DNA of 64,000 nucleotides from Beaufortia kweichowensis (lineage: Eukaryota > Chordata > Actinopteri > Cypriniformes > Gastromyzontidae), in the NCBI GenBank assembly GCA_019155185.1, contig CM032798.1, positions 18,235,121 through 18,299,120 on the forward strand, in the 5' to 3' direction. Of this stretch, positions 24,143 through 37,882 are shown piece after piece. A program made the position numbers and the translations under genes. Every line of letters starts with the position of its first letter. Positions within the stretch are counted from its first letter, which is position 1. The notes beneath the pieces are model-generated. The model saw nothing but the letters and a program-made list of their open reading frames with translations. It did not search any database and was not told where the DNA came from.

Positions 24143-24990
24143 GATTTTTTAAACATGACAGATTAGTTTAAAAATGTCATTACAAATAAGACTGTTCTCC
24201 CGGTTTGTCATCAGCTTGTGACCTCTGTCTCATAAATAAGTTATTTTGTTTGCAAATTCACATCAATAGTCAGTAGTCTCTCAATAGTCCGTTTTGTAAT
24301 GTGCATCACCCATTGTGTTTTCTTGTGGTTTTGTGAGCGTGGGGTGGGCTCTTTAGATACCATTGCACATTTTCATATCTACGTCAGAGAGAACAGAGAG
24401 CTATTAATGAACAGATACTCACCATATATAACCAACAATCTGCTGTTTGTCTCATTCAGAAAGTATAAGAGCTTTCTTGTTCAGTTCTCATTGTTAATTC
24501 AAGGTTTTGTACAAACGCTAATGATTCATTTGTACTTTTTATAAAAACTCTTTATGAATATAATAAGTTACAGCTGCATTTGTGAATAGATTAGTGGATC
24601 AGCAAAGTGTTCATTCAGATAAAGAGACTCTGCATGTCATCCAGACACAGAGCTTTTAGACTTTTAAAGGAAAATGTAAATAATTAACTATATTCCTTGT
24701 ACCTATACCTATGAGCAACACAATAATTGTATTTAATAATAATTTCTTATCAATTTATTTTTAATTCCCAGTTTTCACAGAGTTCCCAATATTTTACTGC
24801 ACCTTTCCATATTCTAAATGCTGTCCTAAGGATTCTGAAATGAATCACATTTTGATTAATCAAATTCATAAATTAAGAAATATGTATAGGCCACAGTTAT
24901 TAATTAATGTAATTAATATTTATAAGTCCCAACGTAATAACAACTGCGCCGTATTGACAACGTGATGAATATTCATGAGCCACGCCCTCG
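24143..24990. other. Intergenic DNA upstream of rgl3
   Basis: AT-rich, with no coding exon or recognised repeat. An 81-codon open frame at 24299-24544 has no exon-like features. Confidence 0.45.
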
Positions 24991-25007
24991 TTGCGGATTA
25001 CGTAATA

Positions 25008-25015
25008 CGTCCAAC
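25008..25015 (+). promoter_or_regulatory. E4BP4/PAR bZIP site (D-box) upstream of rgl3
   Basis: ATTACGTAAT spans 25007-25016, a perfect RTTAYGTAAY palindrome as bound by NFIL3, DBP, TEF and HLF. It lies about 320 bp before the rgl3 start codon, in a CpG-containing region likely to be the promoter. Confidence 0.5.
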
Positions 25016-25336
25016 CCACTGGCCGTTAAAAGCTGTTTGACAGGTGTGTTGTCGTCTGTAAAGGCAACTCAGAGACAGACAGAATGGACTGTTTTCACTA
25101 TCAAAAATAAAAATATATAATTTTTATGCTTTAATCGTTATCATATTCAATGTAAATAAAAACTCCGCACTAAAATTCCCGAATAAAAGCGCAAAGTTAT
25201 TCGTTTTTTGATGTCTGGGTATGTCGGTACAATTTGACATCCAGCTGACGAAGGATTTTACTTTACCAAGTTTTTTGCGCCAATGGAAAATCTTAAACAT
25301 TAATAAATAATTTCCCCCGAAGTGAAAGCGGCAAAC

Positions 25337-28300
25337 ATGGGAAAGTGGCAGTTTACTATGGTAAGTCAGTTGTGTTTTTATTGAATAGTTACATTTATAT
25401 TTAAGATATTCATTATAATGAATTGAGTCTCTTTGTATTGTTGTTCCGTGTATCGTGATTTAATGCAGAATATTCAGTATCGCACGAGCGCCTCGTTGTA
25501 TTCTGCCATTCACAAAAACAGTCAATGGTTTCACTATTGGTTGGTGATTTTAGCTTCAGGTGTTTGATTATATTGTTCAAGTGAAATGAGGTCTTACAGG
25601 AGAGGGTGTGGAGCAGTTTACTGTTCCCATTCACAATAGAGCTGATCTTGTATTTGTTCTCAGATAAATTTACTTTAATGCATTTACAGCCTTTCGTGTC
25701 CTGTTTCACAGCTGACCTGTCATAGTTTCACCTCTTACCCTCCCCTGTCATGTTTTGTGTGGTTTTATATTATTATTTTTCACAGTTTTAAAAATAGACA
25801 CAGAGTTTTTGCTTGGAATGACTTTTGTTTTGCTTGACTTTTGTTAAAGGAATGCGGTTGTTTCCTGTGATTATAAATTCACCTGTTTCTGGAGGCAGCA
25901 TGGGACTTCAATGGGCAATTTCATATAATGTTAATAATAATGTTTTTAGTAAAGATTTTTATCATATTGATAGCTTACATGTCAATATTTAGTGATTAAA
26001 ATACTCATGTGAGGTCTCTCTCAAACTTTTTTAAAGCATTTGTTGATGTTTGCAGTCAGGTAAAGAATTGTCACATCTATAACAGTCCATATTCTTTATA
26101 AGTGAGCACATGAACATTAAAATAACTATTTGATGTTCTTTGAAGAGTCGTCTCTTCTTCATTTGTTGGGTATTATTGTTTCTGGTTTGTGTATTTTAAT
26201 TCACAGAAATCCTACAAAGTATGTTTCCTCTCAAAAACGTGTGATCTTTTCTGTCACATTAATAATGTATGTACATTTCAACTCATGTATAGACTGATAT
26301 TTTTCTGGACTCTACTGACAGGGCTTTAGTAATATATAAACAGATAGTTCAATATATTGGTAATAAAAACATTCTGTGAGAATTTATTTTTCACGTCCAT
26401 AATGCTGGAATTGCCCAAATAGTTAAATTGTAGGACAGGTTTTGTCTCTGAGAGATCACACCATTGTGGCAGTATGTTATGAGGTCACATAATACTGATC
26501 ACATTTGAATCAGTCAACAACCAGCTGAACAACAGCCCTGTCTGGCCTGTAAGAGAAAACACTAGACCTAATTTACTCCTGATGGGTCACAGTCTGTCTT
26601 TGTTAAACTCATCACCAGGCCCACAGCTGGTATTCATAGAGGGATGGTCTATTTATTTGCTATAAAAAAGAATCCAGGTTTCATTTTACCAGAAAGTAAA
26701 GGATGATTTTTGGAAGTTGCCAAGTCGTTTGAGTGTCAAACCTTTAAATTGTGTCGTTTACACCATTTGTTGTTCACCAAGAGGGAATTTATTGTCCTTT
26801 TTTAAATGGCAATCTGTCTTATGTTTACATTTTATATTCAGTGTTAATATGATAATTAAAATGTAAGGTATATTTGCTCATTACATAATTTTTACTTTAT
26901 TATGTCACTCTGCAAGAATGTAAACTCAGTGTTTGTCTTTCCGAGCCAGTGAAAATAAAGCCTGCTCACTGAATTGTCATTTGGTTAACCATTTGCCTGC
27001 ATTTTCCCTGTTTTGTATATTTCGTCCAGCACAGGTGATGTGTTTGGTTATTCAGGGCCTTGCGTCAGACATGTTTTAGAATCAAGTGCACTGGAGTTTT
27101 GACATTTTTTTAAATGTAGAATCTGAACGTACAGTATAACATGTTAATCTGTTTTTTTAGGACCCGGTGCAGGAGTGGGGAGAGGAGGTGGAAGATGGGG
27201 CCGTTTATGGGATCACTCTTCACAGAGAACCCATCCAGCCCACACCGGACGCAGCTGAGAACGATTGTACCAACGGTTTTATGCAGTACCGTACCCTGAA
27301 GGTCCGCAGGCTAAAAGCGGCCGCTCTGGAACGTCTTGTGACAGAACTAGTGAACCCAGAATGCCCTGACCCAGACTACATGCAAATCTTTCTCTCCACT
27401 TACAGAGCTTTTACATGCACAAATACTCTCATCGAGCTCCTGTTTCAAAGGTGAGGAGTCGCTACAGAACACTCAGTTAAAGATTTTCATTTGTTTTTTA
27501 TCTCAAAACATTAGGCTAAGATGATTTAAAGTGTAACTTTTTGCTGATTTTAAAACTGCTTTTTATTGTTACAGTCTCTGTGGTATATGGAAATTAGAAA
27601 TGCTTATTTCGATTTTAAGTTTGCCGTGAAATTTTGTTGCTAATATGGCCTTAAAAACAAATCCTATATAAATACACAAATTTAGTGCTTTTGATGCTGT
27701 CAGAAGTCACGCGACAGACTTCTTCTGACAACTAAACATGCATTTCTCAGTCCAGGTAACACAAAAAAGAATACAAATTGTTCATTTACGGTTGACGATG
27801 TAACATTACAAAGTGGGTTAAAAATCATCTAAGTTACACTTTAAAGGAATAGTTCACCAAAAAATGAACATTTTGTTCATCTACCCATTAAAAACAATGG
27901 AAAGTAATTGTCCATGTGACTATATTCCAAGTCTTACCTAAAGTGTGTAAGACAGACTGATATTTAAGTCTTACTGTCGCTCTATATTGTAACTGGAATT
28001 TGAAAAAATCACATATATGTAAGTGACGATATCAGCAGCATATCTAACGTCAGTAACATATACAACAGATACCTCTCATTCCTGGTGTGTTTAGGTGTGA
28101 TGATTTCTAATAGCATAGGGTTATTTTTAAAACATAGACAATGTTTAAGGAAATAAATTGAAATGGGGAAGGCCAGATTCCTAATTCAGTGTTTCCCAGA
28201 CACCTTTAATGTCTGTGACAGTCACACTAAACAGATCAGTGACACGGTGTAAAGGAGCAGGGATCTTCTCACTGCAAAACAGGTTACACTCGACTAATCC

Positions 28301-31300
28301 CACGTCACGTCTGCTGTTATTATACCTGAAGAGCACTTTCCTTTGTGCTCTTTGAAGCAGAAATAAAGAGGCCTTGAAAGGCTCAAGTGGCTTGTTGCAT
28401 ATTTGTGCAGTGATTTCACTGAAACTGAAATATTCATAATCTTTTAAATAACAAATAAATATGTTTAAAAGATTTTAGGACGTTCTAATGTTTTAAATAT
28501 TAATGTTGATCTTGTATGTTTGTCTCTGTAGAGAGAACAGGGACACCAAACTGGACAACGGCATCCGTGTCAGAAGGTAAGTTAAATCCAGTGACTTTCT
28601 GAAATACATGATTCTGATTGGCCAGCATGTTGTTTTTTGTTGCCACTGTTTCATGATGGCCTTGTCTGGGTTTGGTTTAATGTTATCTCTCGCTTACATA
28701 AGCTGATTTTGAACCGGTTATTCATTTTAGTTATTCATTGTAACCTTGAGTGTTTTATTGTCACTATGGCACAATGAGATGCTAAGATAACGTTTGTGTG
28801 TTTAGCAGTCTACCCCGTCTGGTCCGGCTGTGGTTAGACGAGTATCGTGAAGATCTCTGGGACCCTCCTGATCACCAGGCTCTGCGTCTGCTCTGCGTTC
28901 ATCTGCGCCATCGCTTGTGTTTCAGACGGCTGGCTCATCAAGCCGAAGCTCTTCTCAAAAGCTTTCAGACGGAAGGTTAGTCTCGACTCGTGACTCATGT
29001 ACCCACATACACAAAAATGTTCTTTGTGAAGCTAAATAAATGTTTTTGCATCAACAGGCACACAGACGGGTGATTGCGCATCATCGGAAGCTTGCGCTGC
29101 ATGCGGCGTGACGCCTATGAGAGAGGAAACAGTGGAAATACGGTACACAGACGAGATGGGAAATGTTTTGGATTTCTCTTCACAAGACATTGCAGAGCAG
29201 CTCACGCTATTGGACGCTGTAGGTGTCAATCATGCTGCTTTGGAGTTTCTTTGTTTTACAGTTATGCATTTAGTGGACATTTTTATTTAACCAAAGCATT
29301 CAAGCCATACATTTCTCTTATAACTATATGTGTTCCCTCATCTTTGTATGCAATTTTTTTTTTAAAGAAAATCAGATTTCTCATGATATGACCCATTTAC
29401 ACCCTACTTTACTAACCCTAACCATTTTTTGTGTATTTCTCAGGAGCTCTTTGTGAAAGTGGTTCCGTTTCACTGCCTTGGCTGCATTTGGTCTCAGAGA
29501 GACAAAAAAGAGAACCGTAATCTAGCACCTACGGTCCGTGCCACCATCTCTCAGTTTAACACTGTCACAAACTGTGTGATCACTTCACTGTTGTGTCCAC
29601 CTGTCACCCCGTCGTGCCCTCACAGCAGCACCACGCAGAGGGCAAAAATCATTGAGAAGTGGATCTCTGTGGCTCAGGTGTGTATAGTGCTTGCAATTTG
29701 AATAATAATCTGAAAAGTTGGCATATTTTTTATTTAAGGCCTAAATTTAAATCTGCTGTTTTGTCAAAAAATCACTATAGGTATTGAAAGAATTTGGACG
29801 GATTAACAAGATCATATCAGTGTCAGAAAGTTGTTGTTTATGCTCTATAAGATGCTGTTTTGTAAGTTTATAATTAAATCACACAAATTTTTGTAGATGT
29901 TTTTTGCATAAGAGTCCAAAAGAGAGTGACGTCACTTTCATGATTAATTCGGTTATATAATGCAAGTGTCACACCCATAAATAACCAAACTTTGTATGTG
30001 AGATTAAGCAATCGCTACAGGAGTGACAGACCCATTTAGCTGCAGTACGGCCTGTTTGCTTTAACGCTTGTTATTGCTTTTATTCCAGGAGTGCCACCAG
30101 TTAAAAAACTTTTCATCTTTAAGAGCCATCTTATCTGCTCTTCAGTCCAACGCCGTCTACCGGCTCAAGAAAACATGGGCGGCAATCAGCAGGTAGATGC
30201 TTTTAGATTCAGACAGCCGCATCATAATATTAAGCAGTCCAAACTATTTTACATTTTAAATTCATCAAATTTCTCATTTCAGGGAGAGCGTGGCTATCTT
30301 TGACAACCTCTGCGAAACCTTTCCCGATGAAAACTGTGTGCTGACCAATAGAGAAATCTTTATAGAGGTATGCATCACTGATTTGTCCATCTCACAGCTT
30401 TTCTGACCTTTAGAAACACCCTCTTTGTAGTTTCATGTGTACTTAGGGCAAAAATGAACTTGTATTATAACCTGTAGTGTGCAGACAGGTGCTTCTATTG
30501 CTTTAGCATTACGTGTTCCATCCAACAGGAGCTGATAGCAGTGTTTGAAAACTGATACGTTTCAGATGTGTTCTCATTCCCTGGCAATCAGGCAATATCT
30601 GATATTTCACGCACATTATTTTACTCTTCACCTCACATGTGAGGAGTAAACTGATGGTTAAAAATGTACAGTCATCTTGTTTGTGAGAAAATATTATGGA
30701 TACAAATCATCCAGTGATGTGTCACAGTCTGTGTGAGACAGAAAAATATATTTCATGCTCGTTTCTTTGAATCCTGTTTACCTCAATCACAGTTCTCAAT
30801 CACATCCTGTAAAATAAATAGACTTAATCTTATATCTACAGATGTAATATATTGGCTTTAAATGTTCTCCAAAGTGAGATAAGCATTTTATACACATTTC
30901 GGTTTTATGCATATCCTTTAGGGGTGTAACGTTACACTGATCCAATGATTTGATACAATTTAACACAATTTACAAAAGGAAACTAAAATTCAAACAACAC
31001 ATTTATTTCCAGAACATTAATGATTTTACATAGGACTTGTTACTAGAGTTAACAACATTCAAAGAAAAAGAAAACAGTTTTTTAATATAAAATTAAAGGT
31101 AATAAAAAGACAAATAAAAAAAGTAATCATTAAATATTTTGATCAATAGGATTACACAGAAATCATAGCTGCAATTCATACCATAAAACTTTTAGTATTA
31201 TGATGTTTTGTGCCATTGTTATTAATAAACACATTCATTCATATTTTTTGTGTGTGATAGGAAGAAAACCAGGCAGCAGAGGTAGATGCTGTGCCAAAGT

Positions 31301-32022
31301 CTCAGAGACTCGGTCCTGCATCTAAACATACGGTAACATTGATCAATATTACCATTATAATATCTTGGTCAATATCTTTAGTTTACATGCAAGGGACTGT
31401 ATCTTGTAAGAGAAAAAGTTGGTAAGTCAGTGATGCATATTCTTAATGAAATAATATTTAAATAAAACAAACATCTGTCTCTAAATGTGAATCTGCCAAC
31501 AAAAAATCCCCTAAACTATATAAGCATAATGTTAATGTATGCAGTGTCTATTTTTTGGATGCAGTCACATGGATTGCCAGTCAACAGTGTGTTCCTCTTA
31601 CTAAAATATTTATAGTCACATAAATGACAAAACTTCTTTTAGCTGTTGGAAAGAGATGATGTGCTCAAAAGAGGAAGCTTTTCATTATGTGTATGTAATT
31701 ATCCACTTTATGGCTTGATAAGTGTTTGTTTAACAGACCTCGTCCAGTGGTGAAGTGCCGTATCTGGGCACTTACCTGACCGTTCTCACCATGTTGGACA
31801 CGGCACTAAGCGATAACGTTGAGGTCAGATACTCCGTCAAACTTAAAGTTTTGTTGTGTGTGTACAGTATATACAGTTAGATTTTGATTTGGTTGTTTAT
31901 CGCTTCCGCTTACAGGGGGGTCTCGTTAACTTTGAGAAGCGTCGAAAAGTAAGTCAAATTTTCATTATGCATTTATAGAATTCTTGATATTTTTATCCAA
32001 GTATATTTATATTAAGCACATC

Positions 32023-32065
<43 letters not shown>

Positions 32066-35000
32066 CATCTCGGATTATTTCTATCACTGTCTCATTGCAA
32101 TGCATTCTGGGATAGGTTTTGAACACAGTATTGACATGCAGGTTTCTCATTCCTCTCTTTGTTCAGGAGTTTGAGATTTTGTCTCAGATCAGACAGCTGC
32201 AGGCGTCATGTGCTCAGTACAATCTCCAATCACATCCTCATATCACTGACTGGATCAACAGCGGCTTGTCCCTCTCTGACCAGAGGAGGTGAGACGCCTT
32301 TCACAGTTTGTGTATTACACAAATAAAGAGTTACTTAGATGTCTAATGTGTCTTTTTTCCCCCATCAGCTATGAATTGTCAAGAGAGCTGGAGCCGCCTG
32401 TCGACCCCTGTCCCAGCTCTCCAAACCCCTGGAGCCATCGACTCTTCTCTAAAAAACTCACCTCGTGAGTGGTATTATTTTCTTTTTTAAGATTTAAAAT
32501 GATATTAAATTTTGTCCTGCTAACTTTGCGTGTCGATATCTGATTTGCATGTTTTCTGATCTCTGTAGATTGTTATCAGGCAGTGACAATATCACCAAGA
32601 AGGCTGATCAGATCAGTGTCTCATCTTCTGGCTCCAGCGGGTCAGAGATGGAAGATCTCACCAGTCCTGACGTCTCACCCCTTAGATTCAAAGCGCAGGT
32701 AAAAAATATAGCGTTTATATTTGTTTTACAAATGCTAAACTTAACATAAAGTAAAGGTAGTGTAGCGATTCTGTGGGGATGGTGTTATTTAAAACACTCT
32801 CCAGCATCTCTACTAGTTATTGTGAAACTAAGACGGTGTTATTTAAAACACGGCTCAGTTTCAGGTTATAATTACTTGTGGCTCAAATGGAAATACTTAC
32901 AGATAAAGACTATTAACTATATGTATTTTGTAGCATTACCTGGTACAATAAACACGTTATTCTTCTGGCCTTGATTAACAACGGTCCATGCCCAATACAG
33001 TAATACATAATGGAGCCGGTAACAGTATCGCGACAGTTTAAGGGATGTGTTATGAGCATTAAGCAGAGACAATCATGAGTGAATACAAATGAATATTTAT
33101 TGACTAAACTATGGAAATATGATATCGATTAACTAACACAAACACAAACACAAACACATACACATTCACACAAGATAAAGCATAGAAAAATTAGAGTAAA
33201 GAGTAAAGAATGGCATATTAAATCAGCAGGACACAACCACCGGTTTTTCTACAAAAGTTCACCTTGGTAGCCAAGGGGCAGTTGCTTAAGCGCTGTTGAA
33301 TCCTGGTGCGGAGAGAAAGAGAGAGAGAGTGTCCGGTGGATTCGTGAAGTCCGTTCTGGAGAGCGAAGTTTCTCAGCGAGAAGTGTCGAAGTCTGCCGAA
33401 GTAAAATTGCCGGAAAAGCTGTCCTGAAGAAGGGCAGGTCCCACGAAGTTTTGGAGAGATTCCAAGTTTCTGAGCAAAGAGTTGTTCGATGCATTGTGGT
33501 CTTAAAGGCACAACGGTCACGGTCAGATCTTTGACCAATGGCAAAAGGACGTGGTTGCGCTGGAGAAATCTCTTTGTCCTTCTCTGTGACAAATGATTTA
33601 CACAGGTACGGTTTATGTCCTGTTTGCATCCGAACACATAAACTTATTGCAAATTGAGTATGATGCACGCCATGACTATGTCCTGTGCATCATTATTTAG
33701 GAAATAATTTGTGGATCATTTTGATACCACACACGAGAGAAGTGAAGTAAGAACAATAGTTATTCATTCATCTGTCATGACATAAAAGTTAAACTTCAAT
33801 GACACTGAAATGCATGCAATAACTATGGCAGGGTATCACGTGATTATGGAGGAATACACACATAGATATATATATATATATATATAGATACAAATTGGGC
33901 AGTTTAGTCCCGCTCATCCTAAAGAGTCTCTTTGAGGTGTTTGGAATGTACTTCTCTAGTCCTCTCTGCAAATCTCCAGGGGCCTGGAGAATCTCAGGAG
34001 TTGAGCTGGGGGTTACCCTCTCTGGGAAGGCCAGAGAGGTACCATAACTGTCCTCCTGAGTTAAGTAACAACCGGCAGGTCATCACTTAACCCAGACTTT
34101 CTGGAGCCAAAAGGGGTTCTGGTGTTGACTTCCCCCGTAGGAATTTGTTGTTGGTTGTAACTTTATGATCCCTTAAAGAAATCCAACATTTGGCCCGGCC
34201 AAGTCTCTACAGTAGTGTTTATGTTAGCTAATGCATTAACTTTAATCCTATAAATTTAATGGATAAAGAAATCCAGACATACAAAAATCAGCATGATATC
34301 ATTGACCCTTAAACATTTTCCTAATTCTTCTTCTGAAATGGGATTATTTAGTGCCTGTATGATCTTTTGGTAAAGTGCTTTTCTCACAGATGAGATCAAA
34401 TAACCTTGCAGTCATAAAACAGTTTATGTTTGCACTATCAACAAAGGGTGTGATGCATAGCGAGGTTGACACAACACAGTGTATTAGATAAGACCGCCAG
34501 ACCGAACTCATAATTTTCTTTCACGCTTACATTCTGTTTCGTTGAACATACAGTTATCTGATACACTTTTATAGTATTAAATGTGATCAAAATTAACACG
34601 GTTGTTCTTCATGATTTGATGGCAAATGTTCTCAGACACATTAAACAATTTTCTCTTTTTCATAGTCACCATCTGTATCTTGTCAGGACTCTGATGACAT
34701 GCCCACCTCCTCTTTAACTCCAACCAGTTCCTTCAGAAGATCCTTACATGGAGATCTGTCTGGCCTGAACCGTGAAAGCCCCTCCCCTACGTCATCAGCT
34801 TCATCATCATCATCAATATCATCTTTGTCATCATCTTCATCGTCTCCTCTTCAACAGCAAACACTCCCGCTATACAATAAGCAGGTTGCAGATTCCTGTA
34901 TCGTCAGGGTTAGCGTGGAATTTGGCAACAATGGCAACATTTATAAGAGTATTTTGGTAAGTTGACCTCAACATCTGGTGGTTTTATATATGACACTTAG

Positions 35001-35440
35001 TAGACCCCAGTTGTTAAAACTGTGCAAACATTTTATATTTAGATAACAAGTCAGGACAAGACGGCTCAGGTGATCCAGAGAGCTTTGGAGAAGCACAATC
35101 TAGAGGAGATGAACTGCCAAGATTTCAGTCTGACACAAGTGCTTTCTAATGACAAAGGTGAACTTTGTTCAAATTATGTTTGACTTAGATTACAGCTTTA
35201 AACTTCTAACAACCTAACATGCTATTAAGAGAGTTTTTCCTTCTATCCTCATCCATTTTTACCTCTTTAGTAGTCATTAAATAAACATTATTTTCTTTTG
35301 TAGAGTTGCTGATCCCAGAGAAAGCCAATGTGTTCTATGCCATGTGCACCACTGCCAATTATGACTTTGTGCTTCGCCAGCGTTACAAAAATCACCGCAG
35401 AGTTCCCGGCTCAACCTGGAGTCTACGGGGACGCAAGTAA
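25337..35440 (+). CDS. rgl3: Ral guanine nucleotide dissociation stimulator-like 3, 17 exons
   Basis: Exons: 25337-25360, 27161-27450, 28532-28576, 28806-28975, 29058-29218, 29444-29677, 30089-30192, 30283-30367, 31261-31332, 31737-31823, 31916-31948, 32167-32288, 32369-32464, 32569-32698, 34666-34956, 35043-35157, 35304-35440. They give 731 residues. Domain order is RasGEF N-terminal (REM, about 40-165), CDC25 catalytic domain (about 217-480, with DAELFVKVVPFHCLG, LAPTVRATISQFN, NFSSLRAILSALQS and PYLGTYLTVLTMLD), a serine-rich linker, and a Ras-association domain (about 625-715, with NIYKSILITSQDK and NVFYAMCTTANYDFVL). The family exchanges GDP for GTP on RalA/B and binds active Ras through the RA domain. 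Among paralogues, RGL1 and RGL3 look alike in the RA domain; the position beside odad3 favours RGL3. AATAAA at 36037-36042 would end the transcript. Confidence 0.82.
32026..32063 (+). repeat. (CT)n microsatellite
   Basis: A pure CT run in rgl3 intron 11. Confidence 0.95.
32761..34211. mobile_element. Candidate solo LTR in rgl3 intron 14
   Basis: A 1451-bp segment starts TGTAG and ends CTACA (TG...CA with short inverted ends) and is flanked by gtag at 32757-32760 and 34212-34215, the form left by an LTR retroelement. Near the left end a ggtgttatttaaaacac motif occurs twice. Open frames at 33218-33668 on the - strand show no retroelement domain, so no coding genes of an element remain. The boundaries are read by eye; it could be another TE type. 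Confidence 0.45.
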
Positions 35441-36036
35441 CAGGGATGTTATTGACTCTAACATTATAAAATCCATATTTTCGTGGCTATGAAATCACAT
35501 GGATGACCTGCTTGTGGTGACTTTTTTTGAGATGAGTCATTAAAACAGAGATCAAAGAGGATACAAGGAATTGACATGAAAAACTGGTGACTACTGGATG
35601 TCAAGCTCAGACAGATTTAAAACAGACTGGTGGGTTCATCATTTGACCAGTGTGCTGTCATCAGATTCAGTGAATCCATAGCACTTTATACCGGCAGCAG
35701 AAATGCAGAATTTTCTGATTCAACAGCTAAAGAAGCTAAAAATAAAGCAAGATTTAGAGAATCATACACAAATACACGAAACGGACACATTGCAATATAT
35801 GACTACATCTACCGCCAGTTTATTCAGAGATTTTGCTTTGAAATAGGTGGTCACATAGGTGATGAAGGTTGTTGAATACTTTGTTTTTAAACATCACATA
35901 CAAATACACACTTTTCCCAGAGATTTAAGTAGCTAATATTTAGTGAAACAAAAATAATAAATGTAATTTTAACAGAATAGAAAAGTTAACTCAGTAGTGA
36001 AATTAAAATAATGTGGAGATAATATTTTAAGATTTT

Positions 36037-36042
36037 AATAAA
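36037..36042 (+). terminator. rgl3: Polyadenylation signal of rgl3
   Basis: AATAAA about 600 bp after the rgl3 stop codon. Confidence 0.5.
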
Positions 36043-37301
36043 GATCAGTTTATTTTAATCACAATATTTTAAAGGTTTTTTGCATTTCAGTTTTAGAGTA
36101 TTTAATTTATACATTTTATATGTGCACATTAAATTGAATTTCTGTTTGTTTTGTTCTGTATAGTGCTGTTTTTAGTTCTGCTTTTGCTTTTATTTATTTT
36201 TTAGTTGATTTTTATGTGCAATAGTCTAAAACTCATAAGCTGTTTCTCTACTAAAATCTAGTTTTCATGGCTTGTGATGCTGGAAGTGAATGATAGGAGA
36301 AGTTATTTTAATTGTGGCAAAAGTGCCTAATATTTTTTTTAAAGTTCTATATGTTTAGATGTTTTTCTAACAGTGTCATGTGAACAAGCTACTCATCCAT
36401 ATTGGATATCCTCAAACTTTTTGATCTGAACAGCACTGTGCACTAGATGTATCTCATTGAGATGAATTAATATGTTTTTTGTGAAAGTCACAGTAAGTCG
36501 GTTGTGTAAGTAAGTCTATAAAAAGTAGGTGCTTGGTCTGGGTTAAATGGTTTGTTACTAAAATGTGCATCAGGCTTATTGCTTCATTTCTCCAAATGGA
36601 AATTTGGCCAAATGTAAGGAGAGGCTGTTTAAAAGCAAACTTTAAATGCACAGAAAGCCACTTTTTCTGACTGAAACATATCAAATGTGTATGTATGTTT
36701 TTGTGTCATCTCTGTGTAATTAAAAAAAATAATTTAACATTTGGTGTTTTCTCTTTTTGGCACTGTTTTGTTGCAAAAATACATACATAAAAATACATGT
36801 AGTACGACTACATAAAACATTTGGTTCTATCACTTACTTTAAGAAAAGTAAGATTTGGTTTTATAGCAAGAGGTTTGGTACAATATATTTGATCAGAATT
36901 TAAAATGTAAGTGCTTTGGGGTTATGTAGGAATACAGTTCAAAATAACCATCATTTTCAGTAGAACCATCTGTACCACACTGCAAAAGTCGTCTATATAC
37001 TTAAAAGAAGGATTTATTAAAAATGTGTCCATTGTATTCGTGTTATCTCAGCTGCGTGCCGTGTGCGTAAAGAAAATCCCATGGCATGCGATACCTGTTA
37101 CTTTTTGCAGCGTTGGAGTGAATGGACCAATCACCGTGACGACTGGAATACAGCGATGGCTTTGCGATTGACATGTTCTAAATTCTTCTATCAATATACT
37201 AAAACCTTGCATTAATTCGAATGAATTATATTTTAGTGTATACGCGTATCAAACAACTATTTTTATTTGTTATTCCACGAGGCCAAAGACGCTTCTTCAA
37301 C

Positions 37302-37432
37302 TCTCGCGATACTTTCGTGTCCTAGGCCAAGTAGATCGCGCATTCTGACTACTGCAGTTTATCCAGCAGAGGGCAGCAGAGAGTCATTCATCGGTGCACA
37401 TGCTGTCAAAAACTACAGCTGGTGTGTGTAAG
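37302..37432 (+). promoter_or_regulatory. TCTCGCGATA-type core promoter followed by a splice donor
   Basis: TCTCGCGATA (37302-37311) is a strong motif of TATA-less vertebrate promoters. About 115 bp later a strong donor gtaagt follows at 37427-37432 (ggtgt|gtaagtgac), which would give a non-coding first exon on the + strand. No coding exon for it can be seen downstream in the window, so it may start a long non-coding RNA or a gene that continues far away. Confidence 0.35.
37363..37378 (+). promoter_or_regulatory. CTCF-like motif, forward
   Basis: CCAGCAGAGGGCAGCA fits the CTCF core CCASYAGRKGGCRSYR at every position. Orientation is + (pointing right). Confidence 0.5.
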
Positions 37433-37882
37433 TGACTTATTTTCAAACATAATGTTTCAGACTGTCGTGTCCCGTGTAGTGTTGTTGGGTTTGTTTAAGA
37501 ATCAATATGTTTGTTACCTCAGGTGACCTTCTGAAAGCCGAGCTCAGTCTCTGTATGTTAACCTTCCAGCTTGCTTAGGCTGACAGAAATCACTCCCTGC
37601 GGTCTTTGGACTTCAGCCATAGCCAAAATGAAGTCGACTGACCTTTATGTTATTGCATATGACTTCAGCATCTTTTTGTGTCTGTTTTACACCTGTCGTC
37701 GTTGTAGGATGTGTGAGGCGATCGAGCAAACGCCAATAGATTCCGTTTAACAATGGCTGTCATGTCAATCAATCAGCAGAAACGCTGACAAACCTCTTTA
37801 TCGTGTTTCATTATTCATTCATTATTTGTTTGTCTTTAACTTTAGATTCGAGTGACATCCAACTCTTATTTTTGCCCCTTGC

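Noticed and set aside
33218..33668. Two 139-codon - strand frames inside rgl3 intron 14
   Set aside because: They lie within the candidate solo LTR, overlap in different frames and show no protein domain.
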